From NCBI GenBank assembly GCA_012520815.1, contig JAAYNM010000044.1, forward strand, positions 1 through 47,205: DNA of 47,205 nucleotides. The letters run 5' to 3'. The notes under the pieces were generated by a model. That model had not been told where the DNA came from. It saw nothing but the letters and a program-made list of their open reading frames with translations, and ran no database searches. Made by a program: the position numbers and the translations under genes. Each line of letters opens with the position of its first letter. Position 1 is the first letter of the stretch. Shown here piece by piece: positions 1 to 9,021 of this stretch. This stretch comes from Clostridiales bacterium (GTDB taxonomy: Bacteria; Bacillota; Clostridia; Lachnospirales; Lachnospiraceae).

Positions 1-6
1 GAATAT

Positions 7-2547
7 ATGGAACAGTATAATATTACAGGTATGAGTTGTGCTGCCTGTAGTGCAAGAGTTGAAAAGGCAGTATCAAAAGTTCCAGGAGTAGAAAGTTGCT
101 CGGTTAGTTTACTTACTAACACATTAGGAGTGGAGGGAGATGTCAATCCACAATCTATTGTAGAGGCAGTTGAAAAGGCTGGATATGGTGCATCGAAAAG
201 GCCTTCTAGACATAATTCCAACCAAAAAGAAGCATTAGTTGAAACACAATCTTCTTCAAATGTATATAAAACGGATACACCAATAGATGTTGTCACACCC
301 AACGAAGAAATGCTTAGAGATAAAGAGTCTCCACACATTGCAAAGAGGCTTATCGCGTCCTTAATATTGCTATTACCACTTATGTATGTATCTATGGGTC
401 ATATGATGTGGGGATGGCCAATACCATCTGCAGTGGAGGGTAATTATATTGCTATAGGTCTCTATGAACTTATTTTGTCAGCAGCAGTAATGATAGTGAA
501 TAAAAAATTTTTTATAAATGGATTTAAGAGTACCATACATTTTGCACCAAATATGGATGCGCTAGTGGCATTAGGATCTGGCGCATCATTTGTATATTCA
601 ACATGTATGCTATTTGCTATGACATTTGAATTAGGTAATTCAGAAAAAATGATGCATTATGCCCATGAATTTTATTTTGAGTCCGCAGCAATGATTTTAA
701 CACTTATTACAGTAGGAAAATTATTAGAATCCTTATCTAAGGGAAAAACAACGAACGCCCTAAAGGAATTGATGAAACTTTCCCCTAAGGAAGCTGTGAT
801 AATTAAAGACGATAAAGAAGTGAGAGTGGCTATAGAATCTGTAGTTATTGGTGATATTTTCGTAGTACGGCCTGGTGAAAACATTCCCGTTGATGGTGTG
901 GTTATGGAAGGAAACAGCGCAGTCAACGAATCTGCACTTACTGGTGAAAGTGTTCCAGTGGATAAAGAGAAAGGTAGTACAGTATCAGCAGCAACCATTA
1001 ATCAGTCTGGATTTTTGAAATGTCAGGCAACTAGAGTGGGTAATGATACCACATTATCTCAAATTATTAGTATGGTCAGTGATGCAGCTGCTACAAAAGC
1101 TCCTATTGCAAAGGTTGCAGATAGGGTATCGGGTATATTCGTACCAGTGGTTATAGCCATTGCTGTGGTGACATTTATTATTTGGATGGCTGTGGGTCAA
1201 AACATAGGATATTCGCTAGCTAGAGCAATTTCGGTATTGGTTATAAGCTGTCCGTGTGCATTGGGACTAGCAACACCAGTAGCAATTATGGTTGGAAATG
1301 GAATGGGTGCTAGACATGGAATTTTATTTAAGACAGCAGTTAGTCTTGAAGCCACAGGAAAGGCTGATGTTGTTGTGCTGGATAAGACTGGAACACTTAC
1401 TAAAGGAGAACCTGAGGTGACAGATATCATCACTGCAAAGGATGTAAGTGAAAATGAATTACTCCAAATGGCAATGACATTAGAAAAGAAAAGTGAACAT
1501 CCATTGGCGGGTGCCATTGTTAGATTCTGCGAAAGTAAAAATATTAAAGCAGGCGAAATTGGGGAATTTAGTGCAGTACCAGGGAATGGACTGATGGGTC
1601 GTATAAATACATCTCAGTTCTATTTTGCTGGGAACAAAGATTTTATTGAAAAACAAAAATCAGATGGAATAAAAATCGAAATACCTGCAGAAATTATAAA
1701 AATGGCAGACGTATTATCTAATAGTGGAAAAACACCTCTTTATTTTGCAAGACAAGATAAGTTCATGGGATGTATTGCTGTAGCGGATGTGGTAAGGGAA
1801 GACTCGGCTATGGCGGTTGAACAGATAAGAGATATGGGAATAAGAGTAGTTATGTTGACAGGAGATAATGAAAGAACAGCAGCTGCTATTGGGGAAATGA
1901 CAGGCGTAGATGAAGTGGTGGCAGGAGTTCTTCCAGATGGTAAGGAAGAGACCATTCGCAGATTGCAAAATCAAGGCAAAGTTATAATGGTAGGAGATGG
2001 AATCAATGACGCACCTGCCTTGACCCGCGCAGATGTAGGAATAGCAATTGGAGCAGGTACAGATGTGGCTATTGATGCCGCAGATGTAGTAGTTATGAGA
2101 AATTCTATTTTAGATGTGGCAGCAGCCATTAGACTTAGCCAGGCTACACTAAGAAATATCCATGAAAATTTATTTTGGGCATTTATATATAACTGTATTG
2201 GTATACCCCTGGCAGCAGGCGCATATATCCACACATTTGGTTGGACACTGAACCCGATGTTTGGAGCAGCAGCAATGAGTTTATCAAGTTTTTGTGTTAT
2301 TATAAACGCATTAAGACTAAATTTCACTAAAATGTATAAGAAAAAAACAACAAATCAAAAAGATATAAAGGAGACAAATACTATGACAAAGACAATAAAT
2401 ATTACAGGAATGATGTGTGGACATTGTGAAGCATCAGTTAAAAAAGGTCTTGAGGCATTACAACAAGTGGAGATGGCAGAGGTTAGCCATACACAGGGTA
2501 CAGCAGTTGTTACTTTAAAAGAAGAAGTAGATAACGAAGGTCGTTGA
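7..2547 (+). CDS. copA: Copper-translocating P1B-type ATPase with C-terminal CopZ-like domain
   Basis: ATP-driven export of Cu(I) across the cytoplasmic membrane. Seen: an N-terminal heavy-metal domain with GMSCAAC near residues 8-14, then a membrane region, TGES (312-315, actuator), the metal-binding CPC (415-417), DKTGT (459-463, phosphorylated Asp), an SEHP motif and GDGIND (663-668). A lysine-rich linker leads to a second metal domain starting at Met793 with GMMCGHC. The C-terminal domain resembles the copper chaperone CopZ but stops about 14 residues early; its expected end is encoded in the +1 frame just after the stop. The start at 7 fits the family, but only six upstream bases are visible and the frame is open to the window edge, so an earlier start is not excluded. 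Family certain; copper rather than silver specificity is inferred from CPC and the metal-domain type. Confidence 0.93.
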   Translation: MEQYNITGMSCAACSARVEKAVSKVPGVESCSVSLLTNTLGVEGDVNPQSIVEAVEKAGYGASKRPSRHNSNQKEALVETQSSSNVYKTDTPIDVVTPNEEMLRDKESPHIAKRLIASLILLLPLMYVSMGHMMWGWPIPSAVEGNYIAIGLYELILSAAVMIVNKKFFINGFKSTIHFAPNMDALVALGSGASFVYSTCMLFAMTFELGNSEKMMHYAHEFYFESAAMILTLITVGKLLESLSKGKTTNALKELMKLSPKEAVIIKDDKEVRVAIESVVIGDIFVVRPGENIPVDGVVMEGNSAVNESALTGESVPVDKEKGSTVSAATINQSGFLKCQATRVGNDTTLSQIISMVSDAAATKAPIAKVADRVSGIFVPVVIAIAVVTFIIWMAVGQNIGYSLARAISVLVISCPCALGLATPVAIMVGNGMGARHGILFKTAVSLEATGKADVVVLDKTGTLTKGEPEVTDIITAKDVSENELLQMAMTLEKKSEHPLAGAIVRFCESKNIKAGEIGEFSAVPGNGLMGRINTSQFYFAGNKDFIEKQKSDGIKIEIPAEIIKMADVLSNSGKTPLYFARQDKFMGCIAVADVVREDSAMAVEQIRDMGIRVVMLTGDNERTAAAIGEMTGVDEVVAGVLPDGKEETIRRLQNQGKVIMVGDGINDAPALTRADVGIAIGAGTDVAIDAADVVVMRNSILDVAAAIRLSQATLRNIHENLFWAFIYNCIGIPLAAGAYIHTFGWTLNPMFGAAAMSLSSFCVIINALRLNFTKMYKKKTTNQKDIKETNTMTKTINITGMMCGHCEASVKKGLEALQQVEMAEVSHTQGTAVVTLKEEVDNEGR
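2367..2385 (+). promoter_or_regulatory. Internal ribosome binding site and in-frame start for a free CopZ-like peptide
   Basis: AAAGGAG at 2367-2373 lies 9 bases before an in-frame ATG at 2383, exactly at the boundary between the ATPase and its C-terminal metal domain. Starting there would yield a separate 54-residue CopZ-like peptide (2383-2547). The site lies in a Lys/Glu-rich linker where AAG GAG codons could occur by chance, so use of the start is inferred. Confidence 0.45.
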
Positions 2548-2581
2548 AGACTTAGAATATACGGTAACATCAGTGAAGTAG
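2540..2581 (+). other. Out-of-frame remnant encoding the expected C-terminus of the CopZ domain
   Basis: Read in the +1 frame relative to copA, the bases after the copA stop encode [13 protein letters not shown] followed by TAG at 2579-2581. This matches the usual last helix and strand of CopZ-like domains (compare the ELGYQAEV-type ending of Enterococcus CopZ). The copA frame itself stops at TGA 2545-2547. A small deletion, a base-call error or frameshifting could explain it. Confidence 0.6.
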
Positions 2582-2653
2582 ATTCGTATAGATAAATCTA
2601 TACTTTGCACTATGATAGAAGTGTAAAATGTAGTCAAAAGAAGAGAGAGTTCA

Positions 2654-3331
2654 ATGAAATATAATAATGTAGTACATGGAATTTTTGTGGATAGACCCAA
2701 CAGATTTATTGCCCACGTATTAGTAAATGATATAGTGGAAACTGTGCATGTAAAGAACACAGGAAGATGCAGGGAATTACTAATCCCTGGGGCACACGTA
2801 ATCCTTGAAGTATGCGATAACCCCAATAGAAAGACAAAGTATGACCTCATATGTGTATACAAGGAAGGTATTGGTATTGTTAATATGGATTCACAAGCTC
2901 CAAATAAGGTGGTAGGAGAATGGCTGAGAACCCATAGAGATATTACATTTATAAAGCCTGAGTATACATATGGGAAAAGCAGGATTGATTTTTACTTTGA
3001 GATGGGTGAAATAAAATGCCTTATGGAAGTAAAAGGTGTAACTTTAGAAAAAGACAAGAAGGCCTATTTCCCGGATGCTCCAACCCTTAGAGGTGTAAAG
3101 CATTTGAAGGAATTAATTGGAGCTATTGATGCGGGATATAGGTGTTATGTTGCATTTGTAATCCAGATGGAAGAAATAACTGAGGTTTATGCCAATGAAG
3201 AGACACATCTAGAGTTTGCTAAAACGCTGGAGGCTGCAAAAAGGGCAGGAGTGACAATACTGAATTTAGAAACAGCAGTTACAGAGGATACCCTCAAAAT
3301 AACATCTGAAATCGAAAAAATAACCACTTAG
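2654..3331 (+). CDS. sfsA: SfsA family protein (DNA/RNA nuclease-like)
   Basis: SfsA family, named for sugar fermentation stimulation; characterised members bind nucleic acid and have a PD-(D/E)XK nuclease-like fold, but the physiological role is unsettled. Seen: an N-terminal OB-like half (FVDRPNRFIAHVLV, then HVKNTGRCREL), RIDFY, the acidic/Lys pair MEVKGVTL, and FPDAPTLRGVKHLKEL. Length 225 residues is normal. The ATG at 2654 follows an A/G-rich AGAAGAGAGAG stretch, a weak ribosome binding site. It lies 106 bases after copA on the same strand, so read-through is possible. A 14-base repeat runs over its stop codon. Confidence 0.93.
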   Translation: MKYNNVVHGIFVDRPNRFIAHVLVNDIVETVHVKNTGRCRELLIPGAHVILEVCDNPNRKTKYDLICVYKEGIGIVNMDSQAPNKVVGEWLRTHRDITFIKPEYTYGKSRIDFYFEMGEIKCLMEVKGVTLEKDKKAYFPDAPTLRGVKHLKELIGAIDAGYRCYVAFVIQMEEITEVYANEETHLEFAKTLEAAKRAGVTILNLETAVTEDTLKITSEIEKITT

Positions 3332-3349
3332 TTTCAAAAATAACCACTT
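3316..3349 (+). repeat. Short direct repeat over the sfsA stop codon
   Basis: AAAAATAACCACTT occurs at 3316-3329 and again at 3336-3349, a 20-base period. The first copy ends in the T of the sfsA stop codon and the second lies directly after it. It looks like a recent slippage duplication. Confidence 0.7.
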
Positions 3350-3488
3350 GGTGAAAAAAAACTCAAAAAACAGTTGCTCTTTTTAGAATAATTTGATAGA
3401 ATATAAGTAGAAACAAAAGTCGGTTAAAGGTTATCAGATTTACAAAGGGGGCACCCCATAAAAAAAGTAAACAATTGAATATCCTATG

Positions 3489-3529
3489 AAAGAGACACCC
3501 TGGAAGTTATGAACCCAGGGTGTCTCTTT
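3489..3529 (+). terminator. Perfect 15-bp hairpin, probable terminator of sfsA
   Basis: Arms AAAGAGACACCCTGG (3489-3503) and CCAGGGTGTCTCTTT (3515-3529) pair perfectly around an 11-base loop. The only U-run is the last three bases of the stem; GCG follows, so termination may be inefficient. Confidence 0.65.
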
Positions 3530-3586
3530 GCGTTGGTATAATTAATTTAATTTTTAGGGAAGGAAGAAACTATATTCACTACGCGC

Positions 3587-3616
3587 TTGCAAAATCATGC
3601 GTGAAAATGCTATAAT
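3587..3616 (+). promoter_or_regulatory. Sigma-A-type promoter for the first amino-acid transporter
   Basis: TTGCAA (3587-3592) and TATAAT (3611-3616) are separated by 18 bases. Transcription would start near 3623, giving a leader of about 22 bases, so translation must begin at ATG 3645 and not at an upstream in-frame codon at 3597. Confidence 0.7.
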
Positions 3617-3644
3617 CTATTATATTTTAACTTTGGAGGAATAC

Positions 3645-5177
3645 ATGAAAAAGAAAACGATTATTTTCATGCTCATTATGTCCCTTATGGCAGGAATGTT
3701 AGTAGCATGTGGAAAAAGCAGTGACGATGTAGTAAATACAGAAGCAGGAAGGACTACATTAATTGTAGGCTTTGATGCAGAATTTAAGCCATATGGATAT
3801 AAAGATGAAAATGGTGAATATGTAGGATTTGACTTGGATTTAGCCGAAGAAGTTTGTGAGCGTAATGGATGGAATCTAGTTAAACAGCCTATTGATTGGG
3901 CTTCTAAGGATATGGAATTGAATTCCAATTCAATAGATTGCATTTGGAATGGATTTACCCTGAATGGCCGAGAGACAGATTATACGTGGACGGATGCTTA
4001 TGTAGATAATTCTCAGGTAGTAGTGGTAAAGAGCAATTCAGGTATAAGGGAACTTACAGATCTTGCAGATAAAAATGTTATAGTGCAGGCAGATTCTTCA
4101 GCTTTGGCAGCGCTTGCAGGTGAAGACGCTAGTGAGGATAATAAAGCGCTTAGGAGCACATTTAAAGAACTACAGCAAGTTGGTGATTATAATAGTGCAT
4201 TTATGAATCTGGAGGCTGGTGCTGCTGATGCTATTTGTATGGATATTGGTGTGGCTAAGTATGAGATAGAAGCCAGAGGCAATGATTTTATGATGCTTCC
4301 AGATACTATTTCATCAGAAGAATATGGAGTTGGTTTTAAACTTGGAAATACATCTCTTAGGGATGCAGTTTTGGAAACTCTATATGAGATGGTTGAAGAT
4401 GGTACATATGCACAAATATCTGATAAATGGGATCTTAGTGATTTCGCGTGTTTGGGTAATGAAGGAACATCTACAGCTAAGGAACTTGATGCTATGGCAG
4501 CAACTACCAAAGACGAAAGTTTCCTTGAAAAATTCGCTGATATAGCGGGACAATTGTTATCAGGTGTGGGTGCTTCTTTACTTATATTCATATTGACACT
4601 TTGTTTTTCACTTCCACTTGGACTTTTGATTTGTGCAGGTAGACGATCAAAGATAAAACCTGTAGCATGGCTTGTTAAGTTTTATATTTCTATAATGCGT
4701 GGAACACCATTAATGTTACAGTTATTAGTTGTATTCTTCGGTCCGTTCTATGTTTTTGGATGGTCATTATCTACATCATATAGATTCTATGCAGTTATTA
4801 TAGGTTTCACATTGAATTATGCAGCTTACTTTGCTGAGATATATCGTTCAGGTGTAGAGGCAGTGCCTGTTGGACAACATGAAGCAGCACAGGTACTAGG
4901 ATATACAAAGATTCAAACTTTCTGGAAGGTAACCTTTCCACAGATGGTAAAACACGTTATGCCACCAGTTACAAATGAAGTTATCACTCTTGTAAAAGAT
5001 ACTTCTTTAGCATTTGTATTAGCATATACAGAGATGTTCACATTAGCAAAGCAGGTAGCGGCGTCCCAGGCAAGCATTATGCCACTATTTATTGCTGGAC
5101 TTTTCTATTACATTTTCAATTATGTGGTTGCATTTATTATGGAGCGCATTGAAAAAAAACTAGCATATTACAAATAG
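3645..5177 (+). CDS. Amino-acid ABC transporter: lipoprotein receptor fused to permease
   Basis: Uptake of a polar amino acid (glutamine/glutamate/cystine class; substrate not determinable). Start chosen at ATG 3645 because GGAGGA (3635-3640) precedes it and the promoter -10 at 3611-3616 excludes the upstream in-frame codon; this gives 510 residues. Order: lipoprotein signal peptide with lipobox LVAC, a type-2 periplasmic-binding domain in the normal order (FDAEFKPYGY from residue 43, FTLNGRE, DKNVIVQADS), then a GlnP/HisM-type permease from about residue 300 with MRGTPLMLQLL and the ATPase-docking EAA loop GQHEAAQVLG (410-419). Its ATPase follows after 9 bases. Fused receptor-permeases are known in Gram-positives (GlnP). 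Compare the second transporter at 6727, whose receptor halves are swapped. Confidence 0.92.
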   Translation: MKKKTIIFMLIMSLMAGMLVACGKSSDDVVNTEAGRTTLIVGFDAEFKPYGYKDENGEYVGFDLDLAEEVCERNGWNLVKQPIDWASKDMELNSNSIDCIWNGFTLNGRETDYTWTDAYVDNSQVVVVKSNSGIRELTDLADKNVIVQADSSALAALAGEDASEDNKALRSTFKELQQVGDYNSAFMNLEAGAADAICMDIGVAKYEIEARGNDFMMLPDTISSEEYGVGFKLGNTSLRDAVLETLYEMVEDGTYAQISDKWDLSDFACLGNEGTSTAKELDAMAATTKDESFLEKFADIAGQLLSGVGASLLIFILTLCFSLPLGLLICAGRRSKIKPVAWLVKFYISIMRGTPLMLQLLVVFFGPFYVFGWSLSTSYRFYAVIIGFTLNYAAYFAEIYRSGVEAVPVGQHEAAQVLGYTKIQTFWKVTFPQMVKHVMPPVTNEVITLVKDTSLAFVLAYTEMFTLAKQVAASQASIMPLFIAGLFYYIFNYVVAFIMERIEKKLAYYK

Positions 5178-5186
5178 GAGGCAAAT

Positions 5187-5945
5187 ATGAGCATATTAGA
5201 GATTAACAAATTAAAGAAAAGTTTTGATGGTATAGAAGTGTTAAAAGATATTTCACTAAAGGTTAAGGAAGGTGAAGTGGTCTCTATTATTGGTCCATCA
5301 GGTTCAGGAAAGTCAACACTTCTAAGATGTGCCACATTGTTAGAGAAGATGGATGAAGGTAGTCTATTGTATTGTGATGAAGTGGCAGTGAAGGATGTAG
5401 GTGGAGCAACTATTTACGCGCCTAAAAATGAACTAAGGCATATAAAGGAATATTTTGGACTTGTATTTCAAAATTATAACCTATTTCCACATTTATCAGT
5501 TATGAAGAATATTTGTGATGCACCGATATCAGTGCAAAAAAGGGATAAGGAAGAAGTAAAGCAAGAGGCAGAGAGACTACTTGAAAAGATGGGACTGGAG
5601 GATAAAAAAGAAGCTTATCCGTTCCAGTTGTCAGGAGGACAGAGACAGCGCGTGGCTATAGCTAGAGCATTAGCGATGAATCCTAAGATGTTGTTTTTTG
5701 ATGAACCAACATCTGCGTTAGATCCAGAACTGACGCAGGAAGTTCTAAAGGTTTTAAAAGATTTGGCAAAAGATAAAATGACAATGGTCATAGTTACTCA
5801 TGAGATTGAATTTGCAAGAAATATATCCGACAGAGTTATCTTTATGGACGGAGGCGTTATCATTGAGGAGGGAACTCCAAGTGAAGTTATTGAAAATCCG
5901 TCAAATGAAAGAACAAAAAGTTTTTTAACCAAGATGAAAGTTTGA
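5187..5945 (+). CDS. Amino-acid ABC transporter ATP-binding subunit (GlnQ-like)
   Basis: Cytoplasmic ATPase of the polar amino-acid transporter encoded just upstream. Seen: Walker [10 protein letters not shown] near residues 34-42, Q-loop FQNYNLFPH, signature QLSGGQRQR, Walker [13 protein letters not shown], and the switch His in VTHEIEFA. Length 252 is usual. The start follows a strong AGGAGG at 5177-5182 and lies 9 bases after the receptor-permease stop, so the two genes are co-transcribed. No terminator is visible before the next gene at 5990. Confidence 0.94.
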   Translation: MSILEINKLKKSFDGIEVLKDISLKVKEGEVVSIIGPSGSGKSTLLRCATLLEKMDEGSLLYCDEVAVKDVGGATIYAPKNELRHIKEYFGLVFQNYNLFPHLSVMKNICDAPISVQKRDKEEVKQEAERLLEKMGLEDKKEAYPFQLSGGQRQRVAIARALAMNPKMLFFDEPTSALDPELTQEVLKVLKDLAKDKMTMVIVTHEIEFARNISDRVIFMDGGVIIEEGTPSEVIENPSNERTKSFLTKMKV

Positions 5946-5989
5946 TGAAGAAAAATATAAATGTAAACTAGGTTTATGAAAGGACAAAT

Positions 5990-6610
5990 ATGAATTTTCT
6001 AAGTAATGGAAATAGTAGAAATGAAGCAACTCCACAAGATAAAGCAAAAAAGGCAGGACTTTGGAATATAATAAGTGGTGCGACAGCCAGTGTCTTTTTG
6101 ATAACGCAAAATAAGATTATTGATGTCGATGCTCTGATTGAAAAGTTTGGCGACACACCGTTGAATATATATATGATATTTATGCTGTTCACCGTAATAG
6201 CCGGTGTTACAGCGGTAGTGATTAATTTTAAAGGTTTTCAGAGGGAAAAGCAAGTTTGGTATATGATTGGTATTGCAATAGCCGGTATCAATGCTACATT
6301 ATTATTTGTTGCGGCAGTAGTTACGATATTTGCACCCCTTGGTGTTATAATCGGTATCTATTTAATGGTTACTGCTGGAAAGATGAAAGAAGAAAAAGTA
6401 GACGAAGACTATGAATTTGGTGGAATATCAGAAGGATTGAGCAATAGTACAAGCTTGTCATCACATATGAACACTTTAAATGAGGATGAATCCAAAACTG
6501 GAACTGAAGTTGAAACTGAAGATGAAGTTGAAACCTTAATCGAGGATGAAATTCTATCAGAGGAAGAATCTGGGTTTGAAGCCGAATCAGATACGAATGA
6601 AGAAAGTTAA
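5990..6610 (+). CDS. Unknown membrane protein with acidic C-terminal tail
   Basis: Not recognised. 206 residues: a short polar N-terminus, a hydrophobic segment around 23-40 (LWNIISGATASVFLI), hydrophobic helices around 60-78 (MIFMLFTVIAGVTAVVINF) and 92-130 (two close segments), then a cytosolic or extracytosolic tail of about 75 residues very rich in Glu/Asp with Ser/Thr. The start follows GAAAGGA. It sits 44 bases after one amino-acid transporter operon and 116 before another, so it may be co-transcribed with the first. The tail has repeating E-T-E/E-D-E runs typical of low-complexity acidic regions. No function is claimed. Confidence 0.75.
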   Translation: MNFLSNGNSRNEATPQDKAKKAGLWNIISGATASVFLITQNKIIDVDALIEKFGDTPLNIYMIFMLFTVIAGVTAVVINFKGFQREKQVWYMIGIAIAGINATLLFVAAVVTIFAPLGVIIGIYLMVTAGKMKEEKVDEDYEFGGISEGLSNSTSLSSHMNTLNEDESKTGTEVETEDEVETLIEDEILSEEESGFEAESDTNEES

Positions 6611-6693
6611 TAAGAACTAAAATATAATTAAAAAATGTAGAAGAATATTTTGTAATCTGTTAAAATACAAAAATACACTAAGAAGGAGAAATA

Positions 6694-6715
6694 GGGGATT
6701 GGTCCGCCAATCCCT
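6694..6715 (+). promoter_or_regulatory. Stable UCCG-loop hairpin between ribosome binding site and start codon
   Basis: GGGATTGG (6695-6702) and CCAATCCC (6707-6714) pair perfectly around a TCCG tetraloop, extendable by a G-U pair at 6694/6715. The only good ribosome binding site, AAGGAG (6683-6688), is upstream of it and the ATG (6727) is 11 bases downstream, so the hairpin lies in the spacer. There is no U-tract, so it is not a normal terminator. Confidence 0.65.
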
Positions 6716-6726
6716 CAAGTATTGTT

Positions 6727-8265
6727 ATGAAGAAAAATAGAACAAGGAAAAACAGACTTTTAGCCATTTTTATTATAGGGCTGATATGTGTTACTACATT
6801 TGCAGCGATAGGCTGCGGTAAGTCTACGGAAGATACAAAAGATAAGAAAGTGATTGAGAGTGTGGATGATATTGAAGGTACCAGGATTGGCGTTCAATCA
6901 GGTACTACAGGAGCGATTTATGCAGAAGATTATGAAGGTGATGAAGCAGGGACCATTGTAGAAAGATACAACAAGGGTGCGGATGCTATCCAATCTTTGA
7001 AGCTTAATAAAATTGATTGCGTTATTATTGATGAATTGCCAGCACTTGAATATGTTGCAAGGAATCCAGAACTTGCGATTTTAGATGAGGAATTTACATT
7101 AGAAGAATATGCTATGTGTATTGATAAATCATCTACAGCTTTGAAACTTCAAATTAATGATGCATTGAAGGAACTACGCGACAATGGTATTTATGACCAA
7201 ATAGTTGACTATTACATTAATAATGAAGATGGTAGCGTTGAGAAGTATGTACCTAAGGATGTAAGCAGGGATAATGGAACATTAATAGTAGCTACCAATG
7301 CCGCGTTTCCTCCATATGAATTTTACTCAGAGGGAAAAGTTACGGGTCTTGATATGGATTTATCTCAAGCTGTCTGCGATATTCTAGGTATGAAATTACA
7401 AATAGAAGATATGGAATTTGATTCTATCATAGTTGCAGTTACTTCTGGCAAGGCAGATGTGGGTGTGGCTGGCATGACAGTTACAGAGGACAGACTTAAG
7501 AATATAGATTTTACAGATTCCTATACTACATCAAAACAGGTTATAGTTGTAAATACAGGATCTACACAGGATATAGAAACACTCTCATTTGTTGAGAAAT
7601 TCAAACAAAATTTCATAGATGACAATAGATATGAATATCTACTAACAGGTTTTAGAAATACGATTATTATTACAATTGGTGCTGTTATCATAGGTATAAT
7701 CTTGGGATTCTTAATTGCAATGGTAAGAACTACTCACGATAGAATTGGAGGACTTACCATTATAAATGCTATTTGCAGAGTATATGTTACGATTATTCGC
7801 GGAACACCTGCTATGGTACAGTTGCTGATTATGTTTTACATTATACTTGCAGCGGTAAATAACAAGATTGTTGTAGCGGTAATTGCCTTTGGTTTAAACT
7901 CTGCGGCATATGTTTCCGAAATTGTAAGATCAGGTATTATGGCAGTCGATCCAGGTCAGATGGAAGCAGGACAAAGTCTTGGTATGACATACAATATGAC
8001 TATGATTAGGGTAATACTTCCACAGGCAGTTAAAAATATACTTCCGGCACTATGTAACGAATTGATTAGTTTGATCAAAGAGACTTCAATTAGTGGTTAT
8101 ATTGGATTGATAGACCTTACAAAAGGCGCAGATATTATTAGAAGTAATACTTATGAAGCAACTATGCCACTTTTGGCTATAGCTCTTATATATTTAGCTA
8201 TAGTTATGATACTTACAGGATTTGTACACAAGCTAGAGAAGAGGTTAAGAAATAATGAAAGATAA
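6727..8265 (+). CDS. Amino-acid ABC transporter: receptor with swapped lobes fused to permease
   Basis: Polar amino-acid uptake. 512 residues: lipoprotein signal peptide ending AAIGC, a type-2 binding domain, then a HisM/GlnP-type permease from about residue 305 with the EAA loop [11 protein letters not shown] (from 409). The receptor segments are in reversed order. What is normally the second half ([14 protein letters not shown] at 49-62, through IIDELP with D102, to the usual C-terminal helix near 165) comes first. The normal first half ([16 protein letters not shown] from 184, GMTVTEDR with R256, QVIVV at 271-275) follows and runs into the permease. Expected ligand contacts (aromatic pocket, Thr/Arg, SGTTG, Asp) are all present, so it is probably functional. 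The ATPase start overlaps its end. Confidence 0.9.
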   Translation: MKKNRTRKNRLLAIFIIGLICVTTFAAIGCGKSTEDTKDKKVIESVDDIEGTRIGVQSGTTGAIYAEDYEGDEAGTIVERYNKGADAIQSLKLNKIDCVIIDELPALEYVARNPELAILDEEFTLEEYAMCIDKSSTALKLQINDALKELRDNGIYDQIVDYYINNEDGSVEKYVPKDVSRDNGTLIVATNAAFPPYEFYSEGKVTGLDMDLSQAVCDILGMKLQIEDMEFDSIIVAVTSGKADVGVAGMTVTEDRLKNIDFTDSYTTSKQVIVVNTGSTQDIETLSFVEKFKQNFIDDNRYEYLLTGFRNTIIITIGAVIIGIILGFLIAMVRTTHDRIGGLTIINAICRVYVTIIRGTPAMVQLLIMFYIILAAVNNKIVVAVIAFGLNSAAYVSEIVRSGIMAVDPGQMEAGQSLGMTYNMTMIRVILPQAVKNILPALCNELISLIKETSISGYIGLIDLTKGADIIRSNTYEATMPLLAIALIYLAIVMILTGFVHKLEKRLRNNER

Positions 8266-8995
8266 TGAAATATTAATAGAAACTAAAGAACTTTGTAAAT
8301 CATTTGGTGATCACGAGGTACTTAAAAATCTTAATATCACTGTTTCTAAGGGTGAAGTTATCGCCATTATTGGACCATCGGGTTGTGGTAAATCCACATT
8401 TTTACGTTCAATAAATAAACTTGAAACTCCAACAGGTGGTAAGGTTTTAGTTGATGGAACAGATATTACTGACAAATCAGTAAACATTAATAAAGTTAGA
8501 GAAAAAATTGGAATGGTTTTCCAGCAGTTTAATTTATTCCCAAACATGACTATAAAGAATAATATTATGCTTGCACCAATTCAGCTAAAAAAGATGAGCA
8601 AGGAAGAGGCTTCAAATAAGGCTGACGAGCTGCTTAAAAGAATTGGTCTAGAAGATAAAGCTCAAAGTTACCCATCCAAGCTTTCAGGTGGTCAAAAACA
8701 GCGTGTGGCTATAGCGAGAGCACTTGCTATGAATCCAGCTGTAATGCTCTTTGACGAGCCAACAAGTGCGTTAGATCCTGAAATGGTAGGAGAAGTACTT
8801 AGCCTTATGAAGGAATTGGCACTTGATGGTATGACTATGGTAGTAGTGACCCATGAAATGGGATTTGCAAAAGAGGTAGCTACTAGAGTATTGTTTATGA
8901 ATGATGGAGAAATAGGTGAAGACGGTACACCGACGGAAGTATTCGATAATCCTAAAAATCCAAGACTAAAGGAATTCTTATCCAAAGTACTATAA
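8255..8995 (+). CDS. Amino-acid ABC transporter ATP-binding subunit (GlnQ/HisP-like)
   Basis: ATPase partner of the permuted receptor-permease. Seen: Walker [11 protein letters not shown]-loop FQQFNLFPN, signature KLSGGQKQR, Walker [13 protein letters not shown] and the switch His in VTHEMGFA. 246 residues is normal. The ATG at 8255 lies inside the end of the previous gene (11-base overlap), which implies translational coupling and a fixed subunit ratio. It resembles the ATPase at 5187 but clearly differs in sequence, so the two systems are paralogous rather than a recent duplication. Confidence 0.94.
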   Translation: MKDNEILIETKELCKSFGDHEVLKNLNITVSKGEVIAIIGPSGCGKSTFLRSINKLETPTGGKVLVDGTDITDKSVNINKVREKIGMVFQQFNLFPNMTIKNNIMLAPIQLKKMSKEEASNKADELLKRIGLEDKAQSYPSKLSGGQKQRVAIARALAMNPAVMLFDEPTSALDPEMVGEVLSLMKELALDGMTMVVVTHEMGFAKEVATRVLFMNDGEIGEDGTPTEVFDNPKNPRLKEFLSKVL

Positions 8996-9021
8996 AAATA
9001 TAAGGATAAGTGTGATAAATT

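Larger units (their letters stand above)
3332..3644. other. Intergenic region between sfsA and the first amino-acid transporter
   Basis: About 310 bases without a gene. It holds the end of the short direct repeat (to 3349), a small GGGGGCACCCC dyad near 3450, a perfect 15-bp inverted repeat (3489-3529) and a sigma-A-type promoter (3587-3616). I looked for T-box and lysine-riboswitch landmarks and saw none. Confidence 0.6.

Noticed and set aside
2536..2551. Programmed +1 frameshift in copA like that of prfB
   Set aside because: Only a short AAGG and CGT TGA are present; the strong SD-like element, its spacing and CTT TGA C are absent. Kept only as a possibility within the frameshift finding.
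3332..3644. T-box or lysine riboswitch before the first amino-acid transporter
   Set aside because: No AGGGTGG-type T-box motif, no specifier-loop landmarks and no lysine-aptamer blocks; the promoter lies after the hairpin, so the hairpin is not in the transporter leader.
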